A stretch of DNA of 64,000 nt. Source: JBGQBN01 sp041494805 (GTDB lineage Bacteria; Acidobacteriota; Terriglobia; Terriglobales; Acidobacteriaceae). A program made the position numbers and the translations under genes. Where the stretch lies: NCBI GenBank assembly GCA_041494805.1, contig JBGQBN010000003.1:1-64000 (forward strand), read 5' to 3'. The notes beneath the pieces were generated by a model. It was not told the DNA's origin. It did no database searches and was given only the letters and a program-made list of their open reading frames with translations. Below, in pieces: positions 17,995 through 25,787 of the stretch (position 1 is its first letter; the number at the start of each line of letters is the position of its first letter).

Positions 17995-18354
17995 AGATCA
18001 AGCTGGACGAGAATCTGCCGTTGCACCTGGCGACCTCGTTAGAGGACCTCGGACACGACGTGCACACCACCTACAGCGAAGGTCTCACAGGCCATGCCGA
18101 TCGAGACATGTGGAGGGCGGCCCAAGCGGAATCCAGATTCTTGATCACCCAGGACCTGGATTTTTCCGATATCCGCCAATTTGCTCCCGGGATCTCATGC
18201 GGGCGTTCTTTTGGTCCGTCTGCACTCGCCCAGCCGTCAGAATCTTACCAGTCGTGTGCAGTATGTCTTTCAGACTGAGAGCGTCGATCAATGGCCGGGC
18301 TGCTTCGTGGTTGTAACCGAGCGGCAAATCCGGGTGCTCAGGCCACTTCGTTGA
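17991..18354 (+). pseudogene. DUF5615 PIN-like toxin gene with a +1 frameshift
   Basis: The start is a typical DUF5615 protein: MKIKLDENLPLHLATSLEDLGHDV, then LITQDLDFSDIRQFAPG. After that the open frame ends in unrelated residues at 18278. Shifting by one base near 18191-18193 restores the family C-terminus, SHAGVLLVRLHSPSRQNLTS, continuing through QWPGCFVVVTERQIRVL to a TGA at 18352-18354. One extra base therefore broke the gene, either a true mutation or a sequencing error. The DUF433 partner is intact. The stop abuts the fusA-tail remnant. Confidence 0.85.
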
Positions 18355-18359
18355 GAGAA

Positions 18360-18443
18360 GTGCAGTTGCAGCAGAAAGATTATTGAGACGGCAAAGGCGG
18401 AGCGGGGTGAGGTGAAGGAAGAAGAAGGAAGAAGAGGGAGTAG
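18360..18443 (+). pseudogene. Decayed duplicate of the EF-G gene 3' end
   Basis: Aligns with fusA 17656-17724: CAGTTGCAG is shared exactly, AAGATCATTGAG matches AAGATTATTGAG, and GTGAAAGAAGAAGAG matches GTGAAGGAAGAAGAA, ending at an aligned TAG. Identity by eye is about 80%, with a few indels that destroy the frame. It lies 636 bp after the real fusA end and directly follows the DUF5615 stop. Confidence 0.85.
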
Positions 18444-18456
18444 AGCCGGGCAGCCA

Positions 18457-18960
18457 ATGGAATACTACGCAATCAAAGTACACTATTTCGATGCCTCTGC
18501 ATTAGTCAAACTTGTTGCGGACGACGCAGACGAAACACCGGGTAGAGACATCCTCAGGGAATATCACCATCAGCACGCACATCCTGGATACACCACTTCT
18601 TTCTGCGTATCGGAGGCCTTTGGGGCGTTGAAGCTGAAATTTCTACGCAAGAAAATTTCCGAGGCACAATACCTGAAATATGTGAAGGATCTCATTCGTG
18701 TTGTTGGAAACACCTTTCAAATAGACGAACTCGAAATCTTGCTACCACTTGTAAGCAGCGAGTTCGAACGGCTAGTGAGGAGTTACAAGATCGATTTCGT
18801 GGATTGTCTTCAAATCGTGACCATAAAGCACGGCAAGTACCGGATATTTGATGGGCCTTCCAAGTCGATCCTCATAACGGCAGACCGCGAATTGGCGAGA
18901 GTCGCACTAGCAGAAGACTTACGAGTATGGGAATGCACTACTGAGGCCGCGCCGGTCTAG
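18457..18960 (+). CDS. PIN-domain ribonuclease-like protein without visible antitoxin
   Basis: A 167-residue PIN-fold protein. Acidic positions expected of the active site are visible: VHYFDASALVKL (Asp12), FCVSEAFGALK (Glu), DFVDCLQIV (Asp), and LITADRELARVA near the end. The start is taken at ATG 18457; the longer open frame upstream is only the read-through of the fusA remnant. No antitoxin gene lies beside it on the same strand, so it is an orphan PIN or belongs to a different class. Convergent with vapC. Confidence 0.75.
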   Translation: MEYYAIKVHYFDASALVKLVADDADETPGRDILREYHHQHAHPGYTTSFCVSEAFGALKLKFLRKKISEAQYLKYVKDLIRVVGNTFQIDELEILLPLVSSEFERLVRSYKIDFVDCLQIVTIKHGKYRIFDGPSKSILITADRELARVALAEDLRVWECTTEAAPV

Positions 18961-18969
18961 TCCTTTCCG

Positions 18970-19395
18970 TCAAGACGTCCTCAGCCCTTCCGCCTTCGCC
19001 AATTTGGCCTGCCGTTCATCAAAAGTCCAAAAGCGTTCGGCTTTCAGTTCGAGGGCGCAGGCTACGTGCAGGCTGTCGAGAGTGCGTACGCCGAGTTTGG
19101 GTCCGTAGTGGCGGGCCAGGTCGGCGCAGAGATCGAAGGCGTGATCCGGTACGGCGATCGAAAGCCACTGTCCAGCTGACTTGTGATCGTCCAATCGCGC
19201 ATGCATCCGTTGGGCTTCAGACCGCGACAGCTGTCCACGGAAGACGTGTTGGGCCACAGCGTGCGCCCACTCGGCATTATGCAGAGGTGTAAACCAGAGA
19301 GGTGGAGCTGACGTGATTCGAGTGCGGGACTCGGGAGAGTGTCGATCACTCAAATACAACGAAACCACGAAGCTCGAGTCCACATAAATGCTCAA
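18970..19395 (-). CDS. vapC: VapC-type PIN-domain toxin
   Basis: PIN-domain RNase toxin of 141 residues. Conserved acidic residues: YVDSSFVVSLYL (Asp6), LHNAEWAHAV (Glu42), RTLDSLHVACAL (Asp about 106) and FWTFDERQAKLA (Asp/Glu). The TTG start overlaps the stop of the upstream antitoxin gene (TTGA), so the two are translationally coupled, as usual for vapBC. Likely repressed by VapBC binding to the palindromes at 19632-19657. Confidence 0.88.
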   Translation of the reverse strand: MSIYVDSSFVVSLYLSDRHSPESRTRITSAPPLWFTPLHNAEWAHAVAQHVFRGQLSRSEAQRMHARLDDHKSAGQWLSIAVPDHAFDLCADLARHYGPKLGVRTLDSLHVACALELKAERFWTFDERQAKLAKAEGLRTS

Positions 19396-19628
19396 TAACG
19401 TCCTCGCTCCTCAATCACCAAATCAGATCCCGGTAGTATGCGATCGCCAATAATCTCTTTCGCCAAGGCTTCAAAATCCGGCCACTTGGCCGGTTTTTTC
19501 TGCTGATTCTCCGGAACAATGCGCGCAATGACCTGATCACGCTCGCGAAGCTCGACCGTCTTTCCGGAGCGCAGCCAGGCCTTGAGGCGGCGGGTGTCGC
19601 GCAGCTGGCGGATATTTACAGAAGGCAT
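19392..19628 (-). CDS. vapB: Phd/YefM-type antitoxin of VapBC
   Basis: About 78 residues from ATG 19628: MPSVNIRQLRDTRRLKAWLR, then GKTVELRERDQVIARIVPE, the usual Phd/YefM DNA-binding half, followed by a toxin-binding tail. A longer frame starting at 19688 would run through the operator and is not favoured. The gene overlaps vapC at the stop/start. Confidence 0.85.
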   Translation of the reverse strand: MPSVNIRQLRDTRRLKAWLRSGKTVELRERDQVIARIVPENQQKKPAKWPDFEALAKEIIGDRILPGSDLVIEERGRY

Positions 19629-19631
19629 GTC

Positions 19632-19657
19632 ATAATGTGACACATTATGTGGCACAT
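19632..19657. promoter_or_regulatory. Paired palindromic operator of vapBC
   Basis: Two overlapping palindromes directly upstream of vapB: ATAATGTG-A-CACATTAT (19632-19648) and ATGTG-G-CACAT (19647-19657), centres 12 bp apart, so they fall on nearly the same face of DNA. This fits cooperative autorepression by a VapBC complex. Confidence 0.75.
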
Positions 19658-19723
19658 TGTCAAGCGGGGCAGGGGTATCGATGACCATATAGCACGGCTT
19701 ACGTTACTTAGGCATTCGTTATG

Positions 19724-19978
19724 TTATTCAGGCAGCCCATGCTTGTCGTAGCCCAGGACTTGGTTTGCGGGACGAGAGTCGAGGCTCGGCAGAGCATCTA
19801 CGCGGCGCAGTATGTCTTGGAGCTGGCTGGTCAGGATGCGGCTACGGCGCCGTGTTTCTAACCGCTGCCATCGCTCTTCGAGGGCTCTGTGGATGGCTTC
19901 GGTCAGGGACTCGCCGGTCTCACTTGCAACCTGGCGGGCGAGGCGTTCGGTGGCGTCGTTCTTGATGCTTAGAGGCAT
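19724..19978 (-). CDS. Orphan VapB (PSK_trans_fac/Rv0623-like) antitoxin
   Basis: An 84-residue protein with the family's typical pattern: MPLSIKNDATERLARQVASE, then GESLTEAIHRALEERWQRLE, ending YDKHGLPE. In relatives the VapC toxin starts right after GLPE. Here the following bases lead into the Phd-type antitoxin gene's upstream region and no PIN gene is linked, so the toxin has been lost. Confidence 0.82.
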   Translation of the reverse strand: MPLSIKNDATERLARQVASETGESLTEAIHRALEERWQRLETRRRSRILTSQLQDILRRVDALPSLDSRPANQVLGYDKHGLPE

Positions 19979-20012
19979 TGTCTATACTAACTGGGGATCG
20001 ACGCTCAAGAAA

Positions 20013-20981
20013 ATGCTTGGCACTGGAACTTTTGGCTCTGGCCGACCCCTGGGCTGGCTCAGGCGTGGGATCGCGACGGCGACGGTCGTGGCCGCGGTGC
20101 TTTCTGCGGCGGGCGGGCAAGAAGCTCCATCTAAATCTTCCATGTATATCAAGGTAGATCACGCGTCCTTGTGTGGCCCGGAGCTAGAGCCGATGCGACA
20201 GGCGTTTGCCGTGGTTGGATTGGCGACCGAGTACGGTGGGCCGCACGCGAATGGCGTTACACATATGGCGTTGTTGGGATTCGAGGATGGATCGTATCTC
20301 GAGCTGATTGCGCCGCAGAAGCCGGGCATGGTCGAGGGCTCGGCTTGGGCGAAGATGATGGCGGGGGATGCCGGGCCTTGCGCTTGGGCGGTGGGGACAT
20401 CAGACATCAAAGGTGACGTGGCTCGACTGAACGGGCGGGGAATCCAAACCAAGGGACCGGAACCTGGAAGCCGCAAGCGTCCGGATGGAAAAGTGATTGA
20501 GTGGGAGACCGCGTCGGCCGGGCCAGGAGCGCAGGGAGCGACTTTGCCGTTCATGATCCAGGACAAGACTCCGCGCAGCTTGCGGGTGCAGCCTTCGGCT
20601 AGTGTGAAGGAATCCGGGCTGACGGGAATTGAGGTGGTGGTTTTGGGGGTGAAGGATCTGGATGCGGCGATTGCGCTGTTTCGGAAGGCTTACGGGTGGG
20701 AAGCGCCGTCGGTAGAGGAGCACAAAGAATTTGGCGCGAAGATGGCATATTTTGTCGGTACGCCGGTGATGCTGGCTGCTCCCTTGAATAAAGATTCGTG
20801 GCTGGCGGAACGGCTGGAGAGGTTCGGAGATGGTCCGGCAGCTTATCTGCTGGGGACGCGAGACTTCGGACAGACGGCGAAACGGGTTGGACTTTCGAAC
20901 GAAGCTTCATGGTTCGAAAAGAAAGTGGCTTGGTTCGATGTGGTGAAGCTGCGCGGGGTGAGGTTGGGAGTGGTGCAATAG
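20013..20981 (+). CDS. Exported glyoxalase/VOC-like domain protein
   Basis: A 322-residue protein. ATG 20013 gives a signal-peptide-like start ([21 protein letters not shown]). The mature part resembles the glyoxalase-like family: [41 protein letters not shown], and a second related half beginning [24 protein letters not shown]. The first VOC repeat has the metal-type His and Glu; the substrate cannot be told. Longer upstream starts overlap the orphan vapB on the other strand and are unlikely. Confidence 0.75.
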   Translation: MLGTGTFGSGRPLGWLRRGIATATVVAAVLSAAGGQEAPSKSSMYIKVDHASLCGPELEPMRQAFAVVGLATEYGGPHANGVTHMALLGFEDGSYLELIAPQKPGMVEGSAWAKMMAGDAGPCAWAVGTSDIKGDVARLNGRGIQTKGPEPGSRKRPDGKVIEWETASAGPGAQGATLPFMIQDKTPRSLRVQPSASVKESGLTGIEVVVLGVKDLDAAIALFRKAYGWEAPSVEEHKEFGAKMAYFVGTPVMLAAPLNKDSWLAERLERFGDGPAAYLLGTRDFGQTAKRVGLSNEASWFEKKVAWFDVVKLRGVRLGVVQ

Positions 20982-21011
20982 CTGTCTCCGACTTTGCGCC
21001 GGCGAGAGCGA

Positions 21012-21058
21012 GCCGAGCTGCGCTCGGCCGGGCAGACGGGGCGTCCGCCCCCACATGG
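21012..21058. repeat. Double-hairpin palindromic repeat upstream of ruvB
   Basis: GCCGAGCTGCGCTCGGC followed by an imperfect second palindrome (GACGGGGCGTCC region) and CCCCCACATGG. It ends about 20 bases before ATG 21079, covering where a -35 would lie. Confidence 0.82.
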
Positions 21059-21078
21059 TTCGTGGTAGTATCCGGCCA

Positions 21079-22131
21079 ATGGCTACCCTCAGGAACACTC
21101 CCAAGCTGCCACAGGAGCGGGACCGGCTGGTGTCGGCAGCGCCGGTTGAGGATGATTCTTCGTTTGAGCTGAAGCTGCGGCCGCAGCGGCTGGCGGAGTT
21201 CATCGGGCAAGCCAAAGTCAAAGAAAACCTGGCGGTAGCGATTGAGGCGGCGCGGTCACGCGGCGAGGCCCTGGACCACGTGTTGCTTTACGGGCCTCCG
21301 GGGCTGGGGAAGACTACCTTGGCGACCATCATCGCCAATGAGCTTGGCGTTGCTTTCCAGCAGACCTCGGGTCCGACTCTGCAGATCAAGGGTGACCTCA
21401 CTGCGATCCTGACCAACGTCCGTGACAAGCAGGTTTTGTTCATTGATGAAGTGCATCGGCTGCAGCCGACGCTGGAGGAGATTCTTTATTCCGCGCTGGA
21501 GGACTACAAGCTGGACATCATTATCGGGCAGGGGCCGGCGGCGCGGACTCACACCATGGACGTGAGGCCGTTCACGTTCATCGGGGCGACCACGCGGGCG
21601 GGGTTGCTTTCGTCGCCGCTGCGATCACGGTTCGGGATTGTGTTGCGGCTGGAGTTTTATGGGCACGAGGAGTTACGGATTATTGTGGAGCGGTCGGCTG
21701 AGATTCTGAGCGTGGAGATCGATCGCGCGGGGGCGCTGGAAATTGCCAGCCGCTCGCGGGGAACTCCGAGAATCGCCAACCGGCTGCTGCGCCGGGTGCG
21801 CGACTATGCGCAGGTGCGGGGCGCCGGCAAGATCGATCTGCCGACGGCACAGGCAGCACTGCAAATGCTGGAAGTGGACCGTCATGGCTTCGACGAAGTG
21901 GATCGCAAGCTGCTGCTGACCATCATTGAGAAATATCAGGGCGGGCCGGTAGGCGTGAATACGCTGGCGGCAGCATTAGCCGAAGAAGCGGACGCCATTG
22001 AAGAAATCTATGAGCCGTTCCTGATTCAGATTGGATTCCTGAACCGCACGCCGCGCGGGCGCGTGGCCACGCAACTCGCCTATGAGCATTTCGGGATTAC
22101 GCCGAACCGGCGGCAGAGCTCGTTGTTCTAG
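21079..22131 (+). CDS. ruvB: Holliday junction DNA helicase RuvB
   Basis: AAA+ motor that drives branch migration with RuvA; about 350 residues. [12 protein letters not shown] near residue 36, Walker [11 protein letters not shown], Walker [10 protein letters not shown], sensor 1 GATTRAGLL, the arginine-finger segment SPLRSRFGI, and a C-terminal winged helix ([17 protein letters not shown]). ATG 21079 is preceded by an extended -10-like TGGTAGTAT ending seven bases upstream, consistent with a leaderless message. ruvA lies 3 kb away, and ruvC is not in the window. Confidence 0.97.
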   Translation: MATLRNTPKLPQERDRLVSAAPVEDDSSFELKLRPQRLAEFIGQAKVKENLAVAIEAARSRGEALDHVLLYGPPGLGKTTLATIIANELGVAFQQTSGPTLQIKGDLTAILTNVRDKQVLFIDEVHRLQPTLEEILYSALEDYKLDIIIGQGPAARTHTMDVRPFTFIGATTRAGLLSSPLRSRFGIVLRLEFYGHEELRIIVERSAEILSVEIDRAGALEIASRSRGTPRIANRLLRRVRDYAQVRGAGKIDLPTAQAALQMLEVDRHGFDEVDRKLLLTIIEKYQGGPVGVNTLAAALAEEADAIEEIYEPFLIQIGFLNRTPRGRVATQLAYEHFGITPNRRQSSLF

Positions 22132-22161
22132 AATGGGTATGGGTTTGCAGGGGGGGGCTCC

Positions 22162-22389
22162 ATGAAGCAGGTTCAACAACTCACAGCGATCATTGAACGC
22201 GAAGGTAGCGGCTATGTAGGTCTTTGCCCGGAACTTGATATTGCGAGTCAAGGCGATACGATTGAGACGGCCCGGAAGAATCTCCAGGAGGCGGTCGAGT
22301 TGTTCTTCGAGACTGCCGACCCGACGGAGATCGAGCGGCGCCGTCACTCAGAGGTTTTTGTCACTCGACTCGAGGTAGAGGTTGGGTAG
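22162..22389 (+). CDS. hicB: HicB-family antitoxin
   Basis: A 75-residue partial RNase H-like fold: LTAIIEREGSGYVGLCPELDIASQGDT, then ARKNLQEAVELFFE. Typical short HicB without a DNA-binding tail. It overlaps hicA by eight bases. Confidence 0.88.
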   Translation: MKQVQQLTAIIEREGSGYVGLCPELDIASQGDTIETARKNLQEAVELFFETADPTEIERRRHSEVFVTRLEVEVG

Positions 22390-22603
22390 GCTGCGCGTTC
22401 TGTCGGGTCGTGATGCGTGCATCATTCTTGCCCGTAATGGATTCACGGAGGTGCGACGCAGAGGAAGTCACGTTGTAATGCAGAAGCGAGTAGAGAATTC
22501 CACTATCACTGTCCCGATCCCAGATCACGCCGAACTTCGAATTGGAACCCTGATGTCCATCATTCGTCAGTCGCAGTTGCCGCGTTCTTTCTTCGAAGTC
22601 TAG
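22382..22603 (+). CDS. hicA: HicA-family mRNA interferase toxin
   Basis: A 73-residue double-stranded-RNA-binding-fold RNase. LRVLSGRDACIILARNGF, then the catalytic-His segment RRRGSHVVMQKR, and IPIPDH-like TVPIPDHAELRIGTL. The TTG start inside hicB gives the expected N-terminus. The module lies 30 bp after ruvB; no ruvB-tail copy was found after it. Confidence 0.9.
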   Translation: MGRLRVLSGRDACIILARNGFTEVRRRGSHVVMQKRVENSTITVPIPDHAELRIGTLMSIIRQSQLPRSFFEV

Positions 22604-22748
22604 CGACCCCTTTCGATTCCGCAGAAAGCCCAGTCCCCAGGTGTTTAGGTCTCCATCACAATACAGTTCCTGACAGATCACTTGGGATGTGCGGTCCGAT
22701 GGTGTATCTTGCACTCGGCCCTGTAGGGGGCAGGGTACGCCATGAGAG

Positions 22749-25109
22749 GTGTTGCCGCCGGAATCGGTGCCTAAGCTTCTAAGAGTTCTAGAACTTACAG
22801 GCGTGCTGTGCTCCCTTGTCGGCTCGGCATGGTCCGGGCCTGCGCCCCAGAACGCGCCGACGCTGCCGACTGCGGCCGGGACCGCACTGGTCATTCCCCG
22901 GCTTACTCATCCTCCCGCGCTGGAAGACTTCCTTACTATGCGGCCTGCGGGAGAAGTCGCTCCCCAGATGGTAAAGGTCTCAGGCTTCGTGCAGCGGAAC
23001 CCGCATGACGGCCAGCCTGCCTCGCAACGCACCGAAGCTTACCTGGGGTACGACGAAAAAAATCTCTACGCGGTGTTTGTGTGCTTCGACGACCCGGCGA
23101 AGGTACGGGCACGACTGTCGCGGCGGGAGGACATCTTCGATGACGACACGGTCGAAATCATGCTGGATACTTTCCACGACCGGCGGCGGGCATATGTGTT
23201 CCAGACTACACCGCTGGGCGTGCAATGGGACGCGATCTGGACGGAAGCGCCACACGAAAGTATCAGCGGGAGTCCGGGGAACTTTGATGCTTCTTTCGAT
23301 ACGACCTGGGATTCCAGAGGCAAACTGACCACTCAGGGATATGTGGTGTGGATGGCGATTCCGTTCAAGAGCCTGCGCTTTTCGCCCGCCCAGCAGCAGG
23401 AGTGGGGAATCATCCTGTATCGGCAAATCTTGCGGGAAAACGAAGATGACTTCTGGCCGCGAATCTCCCGGCGGGTGGAGGGGCGGCTAGCGCAGGCGGC
23501 AACCGCGCGAGGACTGGAAGGAATTTCGCCGGGCCGGAATATGCAGTTCATCCCGTATGGAGTGTTGCGTTCGTTCCGGGCGCTGGACACGCGGGACCCC
23601 AGCGTGCCAACCTTCGACCATCGCAATGCGGAATTCCGGGGCGGGCTGGATTCCAAGTTCATCCTCCACGACAACCTGGTCCTAGACCTGACGGCGAACC
23701 CTGATTTCAGCCAGGTGGAGTCGGACGAGCCCCAGATCACGGTGAACCAGCGCTTCGAAGTGTTCTTTCCGGAGAAGAGACCCTTTTTTATTGAGAATGC
23801 CGATTTTTTCCAAACCCCCATTGACCTGTTCTTCACGCGGCGCATTGGAGATCCGCAGTTTGGCGCGCGGCTGACGGGAAAGGTGGGACCTTATTCGCTT
23901 GGTTTCATGGCGTCGGATGACCGAGGACCCGGAAAGAGTGTTGCTGACAACGATCCGCTGGCGGGAGATCGCGCGACTTTTGCCATCGCACGGGTGAACC
24001 GGGACATTTTCGGGCAGTCGAGCGTGGGGTTGATCTACACCGATCGAGAATTCCCTGGAGCGGGCGCGTTCAACCGTGTCGGCGGGGTGGACACGCGCTT
24101 GAAGTTCAATCCTAACTGGACCGGGATGTTCCAGGCGGTGGCCAGTTCCACACAGAATGCGGACGGCAGCTACCAGGCTGGCCCGGCCTACAAGGCGGAG
24201 ACCAGTTACACCGGGAACACTCTGACCTATGACTCGACCTACAGCGACATTAGCCCGGGATTCACGGCGGATGCCGGCTTCGTGAACCGGGTGGATATCC
24301 GGGAGATCAAGAATAGCCTCGACTACCGTTTCCGGCCCAAGAGCGGTCCGCTGCTGTCTTGGGGACCGAGTATCTTCACCGACAACGTGTGGGCCCACGA
24401 CGGGTTACGGTTGGATACCTATTACAGCTCGGCGCTGGCGTTCTTCTTGAAGGGGCAGTCGTACGTTACCATCTTTCCAGACGTCCCGTCTCATGAGCGG
24501 CTGCGGCCCTCGGATTTCTTCACGCTTACTCAGAACCAGGATTATCACGAGCACACTAGTGCCATCTCTCTTGGCACCAGCTATTTGCCCAAACTGACCG
24601 TGCAAGGCTATTACCAGTGGGGCGACGGAGTGAATTTTGTGCCGCCGGCGAACCAGCCGCCGGTTCTGGCGGCGGCGGACTTTGCCAATCTCGCTGTTAC
24701 CGTAAGGCCCATTACGGCGTTGAAAATTGATAATACCTATCTGTTCGATCGGCTGCGGGACCGAGCGAGCGGCCGGGCCGTGTTCGACAATCACATCATC
24801 CGCAGCAAGTGGAACTGGCAGTTTAACCGCGAGCTGTCTTTGCGCGTGATCTTGCAATACACGGCGACCCTGGCGAACCCCCAGTTCACATTCTTGCAGA
24901 CGACTAAGCAGTTCAACGCCGATTTCCTAATTACCTACCTGCTGCATCCGGGGACGGCGATCTATGTTGGGTATAACAGCGATTTGCAGAATCTGGATCC
25001 GTCCCTGGCAATTGACCCCAACAGTGGCGGCCTCGCGCGCACGCGCAATGGTTACATGAATGACAGCCGTCAGTTTTTTGTGAAGGTGTCGTATTTGTTT
25101 CGCTTCTGA
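22749..25109 (+). CDS. DUF5916 outer-membrane protein with CBM9-like N-terminal domain
   Basis: 786 residues. A signal-like N-terminus is followed by a carbohydrate-binding family 9-like sandwich (AYLGYDEKNLYAVFVCFDDP, DDDTVEIMLDTFHDRRRAYVF) and then the DUF5916 barrel with its hallmark FFPEKRPFFIENADFF and terminal YLFRF. This family is frequent in Acidobacteriota and Bacteroidota; a role in outer-membrane uptake or modification of glycans is suggested but not shown. The GTG start at 22749 is uncertain. Confidence 0.85.
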   Translation: MLPPESVPKLLRVLELTGVLCSLVGSAWSGPAPQNAPTLPTAAGTALVIPRLTHPPALEDFLTMRPAGEVAPQMVKVSGFVQRNPHDGQPASQRTEAYLGYDEKNLYAVFVCFDDPAKVRARLSRREDIFDDDTVEIMLDTFHDRRRAYVFQTTPLGVQWDAIWTEAPHESISGSPGNFDASFDTTWDSRGKLTTQGYVVWMAIPFKSLRFSPAQQQEWGIILYRQILRENEDDFWPRISRRVEGRLAQAATARGLEGISPGRNMQFIPYGVLRSFRALDTRDPSVPTFDHRNAEFRGGLDSKFILHDNLVLDLTANPDFSQVESDEPQITVNQRFEVFFPEKRPFFIENADFFQTPIDLFFTRRIGDPQFGARLTGKVGPYSLGFMASDDRGPGKSVADNDPLAGDRATFAIARVNRDIFGQSSVGLIYTDREFPGAGAFNRVGGVDTRLKFNPNWTGMFQAVASSTQNADGSYQAGPAYKAETSYTGNTLTYDSTYSDISPGFTADAGFVNRVDIREIKNSLDYRFRPKSGPLLSWGPSIFTDNVWAHDGLRLDTYYSSALAFFLKGQSYVTIFPDVPSHERLRPSDFFTLTQNQDYHEHTSAISLGTSYLPKLTVQGYYQWGDGVNFVPPANQPPVLAAADFANLAVTVRPITALKIDNTYLFDRLRDRASGRAVFDNHIIRSKWNWQFNRELSLRVILQYTATLANPQFTFLQTTKQFNADFLITYLLHPGTAIYVGYNSDLQNLDPSLAIDPNSGGLARTRNGYMNDSRQFFVKVSYLFRF

Positions 25110-25130
25110 GACGGCTACAATGGCGTGAGC

Positions 25131-25721
25131 ATGATTGCCCATCTGCGTGGAAGACTGCTGGCCAAGCATCCTAACCAAGCCATTGTTGAGACTGGCGGCG
25201 TTGGGTACGACGTGACCATCAGTGTGCCTACGTTCCTGGATTTGCCCGCCGTGGGCAGCGAGGTTGAGCTGCACATCCATACTCATGTGCGCGAGGACTT
25301 GATCGCGCTCTACGGATTCCTGCGGCCGGCGGAGAAGAATCTGTTTGAGAAATTGATCACGGTCAGCGGGATTGGGCCGAAGCTTGCAATCACTATCCTG
25401 AGCGGTATGGCGGCGGACGAGATGGTGGGCGCCATCCGCGGCAATGATGTCGCGCGGCTCACACGTATCCCGGGGATCGGAAAGAAAACCGCCGAGCGCA
25501 TGGTGCTGGAATTGCGCGACAAGTTGCCGGGTGGAACGGCCGGGGAAGTGATAGCAGTTCCTACCATGAGTGCGGCTGAGGAAGACGTCTTGTCCGCATT
25601 GATGAACCTGGGCTACCAGCGGGCGACGGCGGAGCGGGCACTCGTCAACGTGGCCAAGAACGGCAAGGGGGCATCGTTCGAGGCGATGTTCCGGGAAACG
25701 TTGTCGGCTCTGTCGAAATAG
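25131..25721 (+). CDS. ruvA: Holliday junction branch-migration protein RuvA
   Basis: Forms the tetramer that holds the four-way junction for RuvB. MIAHLRGRLLAKHPNQAIVE, YGFLRPAEKNLFEKLI, the helix-hairpin-helix segments TVSGIGPKLAITIL and IPGIGKKTAERMVLEL, and domain III at the C-terminus (ALMNLGYQRATAERAL). 196 residues, normal. TACAAT ends nine bases before the ATG, and no Shine-Dalgarno sequence is visible. Confidence 0.97.
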   Translation: MIAHLRGRLLAKHPNQAIVETGGVGYDVTISVPTFLDLPAVGSEVELHIHTHVREDLIALYGFLRPAEKNLFEKLITVSGIGPKLAITILSGMAADEMVGAIRGNDVARLTRIPGIGKKTAERMVLELRDKLPGGTAGEVIAVPTMSAAEEDVLSALMNLGYQRATAERALVNVAKNGKGASFEAMFRETLSALSK

Positions 25722-25732
25722 AGTTATTCTCC

Positions 25733-25765
25733 GCCGAGAACGCCAAGAGCGCCGAGAAGAACATT
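25733..25765. repeat. Short-word array between ruvA and mnmE
   Basis: CGCCGAGAA-CGCCAAGAG-CGCCGAGAA words in tandem, between two convergent genes. Confidence 0.5.
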
Positions 25766-25787
25766 CCTTGTCTCGTCGATGTCCCGA

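Noticed and set aside
22604..22748. Search for a ruvB-tail copy after hicA
   Set aside because: No similarity found, so HicBA does not follow the fusA/gyrA pattern.
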